A stretch of 6,604 bases of DNA from Actinomycetota bacterium. GTDB lineage: Bacteria > Actinomycetota > Thermoleophilia > Gaiellales > Gaiellaceae. Below are positions 1 through 4,848 of this stretch, in pieces (position 1 is the stretch's first letter; every line of letters begins with the position of its first letter). The translations under genes were made by a program, and so were the position numbers. The stretch spans positions 1 through 6,604 of the forward strand of contig JACDGR010000192.1 of NCBI GenBank assembly GCA_013821525.1, read 5' to 3'. Below the pieces are notes generated by a model that saw nothing but the letters and a program-made list of their open reading frames with translations, did not search any database and had not been told where the DNA came from.

Positions 1-5
1 TCGCT

Positions 6-29
6 CGCTGCGAAAGGCTTGCTGCAGCG
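6..29 (-). terminator. Possible weak hairpin downstream of the acetyltransferase gene
   Basis: The arms CGCTGC (6-11) and GCAGCG (24-29) can pair around a 12-nt loop, shortly after the stop codon of the minus-strand acetyltransferase gene. An outer pair, TCGCTCGC at 1-8 and GCGAGCGA at 49-56, is an alternative. No T-run follows on the minus strand, so this would not be a canonical intrinsic terminator. The window edge hides what lies further on. Confidence 0.25.
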
Positions 30-44
30 TCCGCCTGACCGCTG

Positions 45-479
45 CTAGGCGAGCGAGATGCGCACTGCCGAGCGGCGCATCAGTGCGCGCGAAGCGGCGT
101 TGTGCGCGGCGACGTGAGCGTGCAAGTACTCGATCCCTGCGGCCCGTGCGTCGGCCGCGAGTCGCTCCATCAGAATCGTGCCGACACGCCGACCCTGCCA
201 CTCGTCGGCGACCTCGACGGCAACCTCCGCACTCACACCGTCACGGACAAGGCACGCGATGCCAATCGGCCCTCCGTCGAACACCGCCACGAGCATGTGA
301 TGGTCGCCGTCGACGCGCGCGAGCTGTTCGAGCTCGCTCGCCGTCAGCACGTTCTTCGCGTCGCCGAAGCGCAGGTGGCGCGAGCGGGCACCGAGGTGGT
401 CGAACACCGCCTGGACGACCGCGGTCTCGCGGTTGCGCAGCGGCCGGATCGTGACGCGATCAACTTGCTCCGAGTTCAT
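45..479 (-). CDS. GNAT family N-acetyltransferase
   Basis: This 144-residue protein is a probable acetyl-CoA-dependent N-acetyltransferase of the cytoplasmic GNAT superfamily; the substrate cannot be told. The N-terminal strand starts at VTIRPLR (residues 9-15). The acetyl-CoA-binding motif A region spans about residues 84-110, with the pyrophosphate loop QGRRVGTI (95-102) before a helix. A second typical segment, HVAAHNAASRALMRR (122-136), follows, with the asparagine and helix usual in motif B. The chain stops right after this helix, so the last strands common in GNAT folds (about 15-30 residues) appear short or missing. The ATG lies 30 nt after the stop codon of the cyclase on the same strand, suggesting co-transcription. 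The upstream AGGG is 12 nt away, so ribosome binding is weak or coupled to the cyclase. The family call is firm; the substrate is unknown. Confidence 0.85.
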   Translation of the reverse strand: MNSEQVDRVTIRPLRNRETAVVQAVFDHLGARSRHLRFGDAKNVLTASELEQLARVDGDHHMLVAVFDGGPIGIACLVRDGVSAEVAVEVADEWQGRRVGTILMERLAADARAAGIEYLHAHVAAHNAASRALMRRSAVRISLA

Positions 480-509
480 CGAGCCGCCAGACCCTGCGTG
501 TGCGGCCGG

Positions 510-1910
510 TTAGGGGAGCGCGAGCAGCACATACGCATTCAGGAGATCGTCCTTACCCTTGACGCGCAGGCCGACCCGTTCCTCGACCACCGTGCCGTCC
601 GGCAACTGCCCGTACGTCTCGGCGCCGATCAGGATCCCACCCGCAGGCGCGAGACTCTCGAGCCGTGCGCCCGTGTTGACCGTGTCACCGACGAGCGGAT
701 AGGCAACGTGGCCATCCCCGCCGACCTCGCGGACGACCGCCTCGCCGCTGTTGACGCCGATCCGCATCTGCGGCCAGCCGGACCGTTCCTCGGCGAGTGC
801 GGACAGGCGCTTCTGCAGCGCCAATGCGGCACGCGACGCACGGAACGCATGATCGGGCTGGTCGCCCCGGCCGTTGAATGTGGCCATGACGCCGTCGCCG
901 ATGAACTTCTCGATCTCGCCTCCGAACTCCCGGGTGATCAGCGGCGCCGCGATTCCCCAGTAGGCGTTCAGCACCTCTGCAACCTCGCGTGGCGTCGAAC
1001 GCTCGGCGAAGGTCGTGAAGCCGACGAGATCGCCAAAGAGCACGCTGACGTCCCGAGGATGCTCGCGCGTCGTCGAGAGGTAGAGATGCCTGAAGCGCTC
1101 GTCGCGCCACTCGTGACGCGCAGCGAAGCCGATCACCAGGTAGGCACTGACGATCAGGCCGTGCCATTCCCACCAGCTCGCGTGCCAGCGGCGCTCGCCC
1201 GTGACCGCGACGCCGATCATCGCCTCGGACAGCAGCAGGAAGCAGGCGCTGACGGCCGCCGGCAGGAGCTGCCGCCGGTGCCGGAAGATCTCCCAGTATC
1301 GCGCGGCGCTCGCGGCGTAGATGATTGTCCCGCCGATCGCGAGCGCCGTCAGCAGCTGCCCGCGCGCGGCCTCGCTGCTCGCCCCACCGAGCGGCGGCAG
1401 CCTCGCCACGGTCCAGACGAACCAGGTGCCCATGGCGAGCAGCACGCCACCGTGCAGCAGCGCCCGGTACTTGATCACCATCGGCGCGATCCAGGGCCGA
1501 ACGTCGACGAACGCGGATCCTGCAGCGAACACGGCGCTCACGAACAGTCCCACCGGGATCGCGACCTGGAAGCCGGCGTAGTCGCCCATGAAGAGAACGC
1601 CTGTCGTTCCGACCGCGTGCAGGCCCATGAACCCGCCGGTCGCCATGAACGCCAGTGAGAGCAGCAAGACGCGCGCATCGCCGCGCCGATTCGCGGCTTC
1701 GCCAGCCGCGAAGCCGAGAGCGAACGCAACCGCGCCTACGATCCCGAACACGACGAAGTGGGCGCGGTAATCCGCAAAATGCGGATCGCGCTGTGAGCGG
1801 AGGAGCAGCGAGACGAGCCCGACGAGGGGCAACGCAGCGGCGATCACGGCGACGACGACGACCGTGACCGAGCGCGCGCTGGACTTCGGCGGGAATGCGG
1901 GCAGTTCCAT
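510..1910 (-). CDS. Membrane-anchored class III adenylate/guanylate cyclase
   Basis: This 466-residue enzyme probably makes a cyclic nucleotide (cAMP or cGMP) from the triphosphate at the inner face of the membrane. Residues 14-265 hold about eight hydrophobic segments (roughly 14-37, 51-70, 80-103, 113-135, 150-169, 186-204, 214-236, 248-265) with no recognisable sensor family. A short charged linker (266-286) follows in place of a HAMP domain. The class III catalytic domain covers about 287-466. Metal-binding aspartates are D294 in FGDLVGFT and D339 in FIGDGVMA. K335 fits the purine-contacting lysine, and N412 and R416 in GDTVNTGARLE fit the transition-state residues. The position that usually holds Asp or Thr and helps choose the base appears to be P405 in AYPLVGD, so ATP versus GTP preference cannot be read. 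The ATG has no Shine-Dalgarno sequence but has TACCGT 7 nt upstream, as in a leaderless transcript. It is the first gene of a likely two-gene unit with the acetyltransferase. Confidence 0.93.
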   Translation of the reverse strand: MELPAFPPKSSARSVTVVVVAVIAAALPLVGLVSLLLRSQRDPHFADYRAHFVVFGIVGAVAFALGFAAGEAANRRGDARVLLLSLAFMATGGFMGLHAVGTTGVLFMGDYAGFQVAIPVGLFVSAVFAAGSAFVDVRPWIAPMVIKYRALLHGGVLLAMGTWFVWTVARLPPLGGASSEAARGQLLTALAIGGTIIYAASAARYWEIFRHRRQLLPAAVSACFLLLSEAMIGVAVTGERRWHASWWEWHGLIVSAYLVIGFAARHEWRDERFRHLYLSTTREHPRDVSVLFGDLVGFTTFAERSTPREVAEVLNAYWGIAAPLITREFGGEIEKFIGDGVMATFNGRGDQPDHAFRASRAALALQKRLSALAEERSGWPQMRIGVNSGEAVVREVGGDGHVAYPLVGDTVNTGARLESLAPAGGILIGAETYGQLPDGTVVEERVGLRVKGKDDLLNAYVLLALP

Positions 1911-1917
1911 CCGACGA

Positions 1918-1923
1918 ACGGTA
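1918..1923 (-). promoter_or_regulatory. Putative -10 box of the cyclase gene (leaderless type)
   Basis: On the minus strand TACCGT is followed by 7 nt and then the ATG of the cyclase. No Shine-Dalgarno sequence is visible. Transcription starting at or next to the ATG would give a leaderless mRNA. The same arrangement occurs in front of three other genes in this window. No clear -35 box is seen. Confidence 0.45.
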
Positions 1924-2013
1924 GGAGCCGGCCGTGCCCTGCGCGTCGGTGGACAGGATGATCCGGGGTCGTTCGCGGGGACGATCTAGAGACGTGATCT
2001 AAAACGCACGCGC

Positions 2014-2179
2014 ACCTGGTTAGACCAGGTTCGAGGGTCACGCGGCGCTGAAACCCTGCGACCAGGTTCAGACCAGGTTCCGACCTGGTTCCGGGGTTCA
2101 CGCCGCGCTTGAGCCCTGCGACCTGGTTCAGACCTGGTTTAGACCAGGTTCAAGGGTCACACCGCGCCGGAGCCCTGCG
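2014..2179. repeat. Array of eight ACCWGGT heptamers in ~60-bp tandem units
   Basis: Eight copies of ACCWGGT begin at 2014, 2024, 2061, 2072, 2083, 2121, 2132 and 2143, in clusters of two, three and three. Within the two full clusters the spacing is 11 bp, about one helical turn, with the extended form ACCWGGTTCAG. The clusters are joined by a conserved link of the form GGGTCACGCCGCGC then (A/G)CCCTGCG, giving periods of 60 and 59 bp (CCCTGCG ends at 2060, 2120 and 2179). The heptamer is a palindrome around a central A/T, and the first and last heptamer of every cluster carry opposite central bases, so they can pair perfectly. The array fills the gap between two minus-strand genes, downstream of the small membrane protein gene and upstream of the cyclase. 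It could be a protein-binding array, an RNA structure or a dispersed repeat; the sequence alone does not decide. Confidence 0.85.
2052..2098. repeat. Long imperfect hairpin spanning the second heptamer cluster
   Basis: Arms 2052-2067 and 2083-2098 can form a 16-position stem. It has five outer pairs (AACCC with GGGTT), seven inner pairs (ACCAGGT with ACCTGGT), and between them three pairs that include G-U and one C-C mismatch. The 15-nt loop contains the middle heptamer. The equivalent fold exists 60 bp further on (2113-2127 with 2143-2157), with the central base pair of the inner stem reversed. Confidence 0.6.
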
Positions 2180-2191
2180 ACAGCAAGCCTT

Positions 2192-2389
2192 TTAGAGCCG
2201 GCGCCGGCGAACCCGCCGGACTTGCACGATGTAGGCGGGGAGCCCGACGATCAGGAAGAGAAAGACGAAGCTTGCCCAGGCCGAGGGGTGACCGATCCGG
2301 TTTCGCTCGGCGTGGAAGAACACGGCCGTGCCGGCGCCGGCGGCGACAAGGAACGCGAAGAGGAACTGAGCCGGCGAGACGTTCGTCAT
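2192..2389 (-). CDS. Small two-helix membrane protein, function unknown
   Basis: I do not recognise a named family. From the ATG at 2389 the product is 65 residues with two hydrophobic helices (about 8-26 and 38-56). A polar turn, HAERNRIGHP, separates them and the tail RRVRRRRL (58-65) is strongly basic, so both ends are expected on the cytoplasmic side. The open frame runs to an ATG at 2455, but that would add 22 non-hydrophobic residues encoded inside the inverted repeat at 2417-2458. The start at 2389 has TACGGT 8 nt upstream and no Shine-Dalgarno sequence, matching the leaderless pattern of neighbouring genes, so I prefer it. The gene is divergent from the lysine-rich protein gene and its 3' end abuts the heptamer array. 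The coding call rests on the coherent two-helix layout. Confidence 0.7.
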   Translation of the reverse strand: MTNVSPAQFLFAFLVAAGAGTAVFFHAERNRIGHPSAWASFVFLFLIVGLPAYIVQVRRVRRRRL

Positions 2390-2397
2390 CAGCCTGC

Positions 2398-2403
2398 ACC
2401 GTA
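2398..2403 (-). promoter_or_regulatory. Putative -10 box of the small membrane protein gene
   Basis: TACGGT on the minus strand lies 8 nt before the preferred ATG at 2389, with no ribosome binding site between them. This is the same leaderless-type layout as in front of the cyclase, CBS and hemolysin III-like genes. It supports the shorter start over the ATG at 2455. Confidence 0.4.
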
Positions 2404-2416
2404 CTGACGCGCTAGC

Positions 2417-2458
2417 TGGTTGATCGACAATTCGAGTGCGCCAATTGCCGATCAATCA
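2417..2458. promoter_or_regulatory. Interrupted inverted repeat in divergent promoter region (possible operator)
   Basis: The arms TGGTTGATCGACAATT (2417-2432) and AATTGCCGATCAATCA (2443-2458) are complementary at 14 of 16 positions around a 10-nt centre. The core half site is TTGATCGRCAATT. The centre-to-centre spacing of 26 bp, AT-rich half sites in a GC-rich genome, and the place between two divergent genes suit a dimeric or tetrameric DNA-binding regulator. The right arm ends 2 nt before the TAGGCT box of the plus-strand lysine-rich gene, and the left arm begins 14 nt upstream of the minus-strand TACGGT box, so binding could affect both promoters. A hairpin in RNA is also possible. Confidence 0.6.
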
Positions 2459-2460
2459 TC

Positions 2461-2466
2461 TAGGCT
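2461..2466 (+). promoter_or_regulatory. Putative -10 box for the lysine-rich protein gene
   Basis: TAGGCT is the same hexamer seen before the hemolysin III-like gene. Here it lies 35 nt before the ATG, leaving a leader of about 30 nt with a strong Shine-Dalgarno sequence. The inverted repeat at 2417-2458 covers the -35 and spacer region. No canonical -35 hexamer is visible. Confidence 0.4.
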
Positions 2467-2501
2467 GATTCGACTCGTACGCCGGCTAGAGGAGGTCTCG
2501 G

Positions 2502-2615
2502 ATGAAGGGCTCGGACAAGCCGAAGAAGCTCGCCAAGAAGGCGCCGCAGAAGACGCTCAAGGAGAAACGGAGCGAGAAGCGCGCCAACGAGGGCAAGAAG
2601 AACAGCCTGCAGTAG
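2502..2615 (+). CDS. Small lysine-rich protein, function unknown
   Basis: This 37-residue ORF begins at an ATG five bases after a near-perfect ribosome binding site, AGAGGAGGT at 2488-2496, the best reason to believe it is translated. The product has 12 lysines and 2 arginines against 4 acidic residues, no hydrophobic segment and no cysteine. It contains repeated basic patches such as KPKKLAKKAP (6-15) and KEKRSEKR (20-27). Such a protein is expected to be disordered or helical, cytoplasmic and nucleic-acid binding, but this is only inference from composition. It lies 53 nt before the CBS-domain gene on the same strand and may be transcribed with it, although that gene has its own promoter-like box. 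It is divergent from the small membrane protein gene. Confidence 0.65.
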   Translation: MKGSDKPKKLAKKAPQKTLKEKRSEKRANEGKKNSLQ

Positions 2616-2656
2616 CGCGCGCCATGTCCTCGGTGGAACCACAACCTGGAACGCGT

Positions 2657-2662
2657 TAGAGT
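2657..2662 (+). promoter_or_regulatory. Putative -10 box of the CBS-domain gene (leaderless type)
   Basis: TAGAGT is followed by exactly 6 nt and then the ATG at 2669. No Shine-Dalgarno sequence precedes that ATG. Spacing and hexamer match the TAGGCT box of the hemolysin III-like gene, also 6 nt before its ATG. Confidence 0.5.
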
Positions 2663-2668
2663 CGAGCA

Positions 2669-3106
2669 ATGGCAGACCTGGCAAAGCTCCTGGCCGAGAA
2701 GTCCGGCGACGTGATCCAGATCGATGGCGAGGCGACCGTCTTCGAAGCCGTGAAGGCAATGGTGGACGCCAACGTCGGTGCGATTCTCGTCAGCGGTGCC
2801 GAACCCGGCCAGATCTCGGGCATCTTCACGGAGCGCGACTACCTGCGCCGGATCGCGGTGGAAGGGCGCACCTCGCGTGACACCAAGGTGCGCGAGGTGA
2901 TGTCCGCGCCGGTGATCGCCGTCAATCCGGAGACCACGGTCGAGGAGGCGATGGCGCTGATGACCGACCGGCGAATCCGCCATGCACCGGTCGTACAAGG
3001 CGACAAGCTGCTCGGAATGATCTCGATCGGCGACCTCGTCCGCGCGCAGTCGCACGAGCAGAGCTTCAAGATCCAGTACCTGACCGAGTACATCAGCGCG
3101 CGGTAG
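2669..3106 (+). CDS. Two-CBS-domain protein
   Basis: This 145-residue cytoplasmic protein consists almost only of a CBS pair (Bateman module). Such modules bind adenosyl nucleotides such as AMP, ATP or S-adenosylmethionine and act as energy or ligand sensors. The first CBS motif spans about residues 14-62 and ends with GIFTERDYLRRI (51-62). The second spans about 78-126, with VMSAPVIAVNP at its start and GMISIGDLVRA near its end. The aspartates in TERD (57) and IGD (122) sit where CBS domains often contact the ribose. A short tail (127-145) resembles that of other stand-alone CBS proteins. No effector domain is fused, so it probably acts through a partner not identified here. The ATG has a TAGAGT box 6 nt upstream and no Shine-Dalgarno sequence. 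The stop codon is one base from that of the convergent glycosidase-like gene. Confidence 0.93.
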   Translation: MADLAKLLAEKSGDVIQIDGEATVFEAVKAMVDANVGAILVSGAEPGQISGIFTERDYLRRIAVEGRTSRDTKVREVMSAPVIAVNPETTVEEAMALMTDRRIRHAPVVQGDKLLGMISIGDLVRAQSHEQSFKIQYLTEYISAR

Positions 3107-3107
3107 C

Positions 3108-4286
3108 TTACAGCGCGAAGCGATAGACCCGGGTGTCGTGCGGCGCGAGCCAGTCGCGGAACGCGCCTGCAGTGACTGCGACCGACCGGAAGATTTGCGC
3201 CCCGGCGCCGATCGGCGGGGGCAGCGGATCCTGCACGTATTCGAACAGCACCTGGCCGCCGTGCAGCGACTTGGGTAGGCCGGTGAACCGCACCTGCGAC
3301 GTCGCGCCAGCGCGACGCACTGCGATCACGTAGAGAAACTCTGCGGTCTGCCGCGTAGCGAGCTCGACGTCCTTCGTGCTCGCGGCGACCTTTGATCGCG
3401 AGGCGGGCGCGAGCAGCGCGGGTGCGAGCGATGCAGACGAGAGCTGCCGGACGAGCGGCTGCAAAGCTTCGCGCCAGAACGTCCAGTTCCAACCGGCTGC
3501 GGCGTCTGCTGGTGAGACGATCTGCGTCAGATGCCCGCCGAAGAAGACGAGCCCGCTCGCACCGTTCACGATCGCCTGGTACGCCATGAACCGCAGCTCG
3601 TCCTTCGAGGGGAACCGCGGCACGATGCCCGGATTCGTCTTCGTCGGCGCGACGCCGCTCCACGCGATCTGCAGCGTCACCCACACCGGCTTTGTCCCCG
3701 CCGCTTTGCGAATCCAACGGGTGATGTCACCAACGACGCTGATGTCGTTGTTCGGCAGGTCGGAGTGCCGGCCCGGCGGATAGGCGACCGGGTAGATGTC
3801 GACACCGGCGATGTCGAGCGCCGGGCGGTACGGGATGAGCCCTTCGACCGCTCCGCGCGGTGCCTGGACGATCACGAGCGAGTGGTTCGGGTCGAGCGCC
3901 TGAACCCGGTCGTGTCCGCGCACGAGATTCGCGGGCGGAATCGAGCGCGCCGCGTTGAACGGGTTGCGCGGCTCGTCATGCCCCTTCCACGCGCCGAGCG
4001 CCGGATGCCCTTTCAAGGCATCGACGACGCGCGTCAACAACGGCTCAGCCGCCGGCGGGGATCCGGGCGTCAGGTTGGTCAACGTCCCGAGCCACACCCA
4101 GCACGCGAGGCCGTGCTGCGCCGCGAGCTCGAGGTTGAGACGCTCCGCGGCAATCTGCGCATCGAGGTGCGGCGCATTCCAGTCCGCAATGCCGGTCCGC
4201 AGCATCGTGACACCGCTCTCCGCGACTTCTTGCAGGCCGGCGGGCGGCGGGCCGTTCGCGAGCACGATGGGAAAGGACGAGGCCAC
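3108..4286 (-). CDS. TIM-barrel glycoside hydrolase-like protein
   Basis: The 392-residue product looks like a (beta/alpha)8 glycosidase-type barrel of about 280 residues followed by a beta-rich C-terminal domain (about 295-392) typical of carbohydrate-active enzymes. Barrel signs include MLRTGIADWNAPH (28-40), the strand end GAWKGHDEPRNP (98-109), whose E105 is in the usual place of a general acid/base, AGVDIYPV (160-167), PVWVTLQIAWSG (200-211) and the helix-strand unit FMAYQAIVNGASGLVFFGG (233-251). The strand that would normally carry the nucleophile glutamate seems to hold Q206, so catalysis is unproven. No signal peptide is seen, so it is predicted cytoplasmic unless the start is wrong. 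The GTG at 4286 is directly preceded by CTAGAG; a second GTG seven codons inside (residue 8) is possible. It follows IF-1 by 33 nt on the same strand. I cannot assign a GH family or substrate. Confidence 0.75.
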   Translation of the reverse strand: MASSFPIVLANGPPPAGLQEVAESGVTMLRTGIADWNAPHLDAQIAAERLNLELAAQHGLACWVWLGTLTNLTPGSPPAAEPLLTRVVDALKGHPALGAWKGHDEPRNPFNAARSIPPANLVRGHDRVQALDPNHSLVIVQAPRGAVEGLIPYRPALDIAGVDIYPVAYPPGRHSDLPNNDISVVGDITRWIRKAAGTKPVWVTLQIAWSGVAPTKTNPGIVPRFPSKDELRFMAYQAIVNGASGLVFFGGHLTQIVSPADAAAGWNWTFWREALQPLVRQLSSASLAPALLAPASRSKVAASTKDVELATRQTAEFLYVIAVRRAGATSQVRFTGLPKSLHGGQVLFEYVQDPLPPPIGAGAQIFRSVAVTAGAFRDWLAPHDTRVYRFAL

Positions 4287-4319
4287 CTCTAGCGGTGTAC
4301 CTGCCCGCAGGCGAGCGTC

Positions 4320-4562
4320 TTACTCGGGACGTTCGTCGCCGGGCCGCATGCGATACACGATGCGTCCACGGCCGAGGTCGTACGCGGAGAGCTCGATGCG
4401 GACGCGGTCACCCGGGTTCATCCGGATGCGGAACCGGCGCATCTTGCCGGCCGTGTATCCGAGCGTCTCGTGACCGTTGTCGAGCTGGATCCGGAACATT
4501 CCATTCCGGAGCGCCTCGACGATCTCGCCGGTCATCTCGACCTTCTCTTCTTTCTGCGCTAT
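4320..4562 (-). CDS. infA: Translation initiation factor IF-1 (apparent ATA start)
   Basis: IF-1 binds the A site of the 30S subunit and helps IF-2 and IF-3 select the start codon. The 80-residue product has the whole S1/OB fold: ALRNGMFRIQLDNGH (17-31), the GKMRRFRIRMNPGDRVRIELS stretch (39-59) and the signature YDLGRGRIVYR (61-71), plus a short acidic tail beyond the usual end. An in-frame ATG at 4625 would add 21 residues unlike IF-1, encoded across a hairpin. The expected N-terminus AQKEEK is preceded instead by ATA (4562-4560), with AAGGGAG (4568-4574) 5 nt upstream, ideal spacing. I therefore read ATA as the start, a rare initiation codon recalling the AUU start of infC. The next in-frame ATG (residue 10) would cut into the fold. 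It lies 73 nt downstream of the cold-shock gene on the same strand, not next to ribosomal protein genes, so it may be an extra copy. Confidence 0.92.
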   Translation of the reverse strand: MAQKEEKVEMTGEIVEALRNGMFRIQLDNGHETLGYTAGKMRRFRIRMNPGDRVRIELSAYDLGRGRIVYRMRPGDERPE

Positions 4563-4567
4563 GGCTG

Positions 4568-4574
4568 CTCCCTT
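4568..4574 (-). promoter_or_regulatory. Ribosome binding site that sets the IF-1 start
   Basis: On the minus strand AAGGGAG ends 5 nt before the ATA codon at 4562. It is a strong Shine-Dalgarno match and the only one near the expected IF-1 N-terminus. It rules against the upstream ATG at 4625, whose coding would run through this site and the hairpin. Confidence 0.75.
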
Positions 4575-4596
4575 CCGAGCTTCGATAGATAGAAAC

Positions 4597-4620
4597 GGTG
4601 GCGGGCTCGCGCCCGCCACC
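4597..4620 (-). terminator. Perfect GC-rich hairpin between cspA-like gene and infA
   Basis: GGTGGCGGGC (4597-4606) and GCCCGCCACC (4611-4620) form a perfect 10-bp stem with a 4-nt loop. On the minus strand it begins 15 nt after the stop codon of the cold-shock gene and is followed by GTTTCTATCT, a broken T-rich tract, so it resembles a Rho-independent terminator of moderate strength. As it lies 35 nt before the IF-1 start codon, it may let part of the transcripts through and set the ratio of the two proteins. It may also protect the 3' end of the cold-shock mRNA. Confidence 0.8.
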
Positions 4621-4635
4621 AGCACTCGACCGGAA

Positions 4636-4842
4636 TTAACCGGTGACCGAGACGTTCGCGGCCTGGGGGCCCTTCTCGCCCTCCTGCGCCTCGTACTCGA
4701 CCTTTGCGCCTTCGTCCAGCGACTTGTAGCCGCTGCCCTGAATCGCGCTGAAGTGCACGAAGAGGTCCTTCCCGCCCTCGTCGGGCGTGATGAAGCCGTA
4801 CCCCTTCTCAGAGTTGAACCACTTGACGGTTCCTGTTGCCAT
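4636..4842 (-). CDS. CspA-family cold-shock protein
   Basis: This 68-residue protein is a single cold-shock domain, an OB fold that binds single-stranded RNA and DNA and melts mRNA structure, acting in the cytoplasm. Typical features are the start GTVKWFNSEKGYGFI (4-18) with W8 and RNP1 KGYGFI (13-18), RNP2 LFVHF (27-31), and the end GPQAANV (58-64). Length equals the family norm. The start is fixed by a complete Shine-Dalgarno sequence, AAGGAGGTGA, 6 nt upstream. The leader may be about 80 nt long if the TATGCT at 4936-4931 is the -10 box, as in other regulated cold-shock genes. IF-1 follows on the same strand after a hairpin; the hemolysin III-like gene is divergent. Which csp paralogue this is cannot be told, and not all members are cold-induced. 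Confidence 0.97.
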   Translation of the reverse strand: MATGTVKWFNSEKGYGFITPDEGGKDLFVHFSAIQGSGYKSLDEGAKVEYEAQEGEKGPQAANVSVTG

Positions 4843-4848
4843 ATTCCT

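Noticed and set aside
13..24. AAAGGCTTGCTG, present in inverted orientation at 2181-2192
   Set aside because: A 12-nt exact match in a window of this size and GC content is expected by chance a few times; flanking bases do not match further, so I do not call it an attachment site or element end.
102..1658. A 518-codon plus-strand open frame opposite the cyclase and acetyltransferase
   Set aside because: Its product is rich in Arg, Asp, Glu and His with no recognisable domain, as typical of antisense frames in GC-rich coding DNA; the minus-strand products match known families.
2014..2179. The repeat array as a CRISPR locus
   Set aside because: The whole 60-bp unit, including the parts between heptamers, is conserved, so there are no variable spacers, and no cas gene is near.
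2197..2208. Perfect 12-bp palindrome GCCGGCGCCGGC
   Set aside because: It encodes the arginine run at the end of the small membrane protein, and GC-only palindromes arise easily in such codons; no T-run follows.
3531..4292. A 253-codon plus-strand frame opposite the glycosidase-like gene
   Set aside because: Arg/Asp-rich shadow of the minus-strand gene, with no motif and no ribosome binding site.
4320..4625. IF-1 as a 101-residue protein starting at ATG 4625
   Set aside because: The added 21 residues do not resemble IF-1 and are encoded by the terminator-like hairpin and the Shine-Dalgarno sequence.
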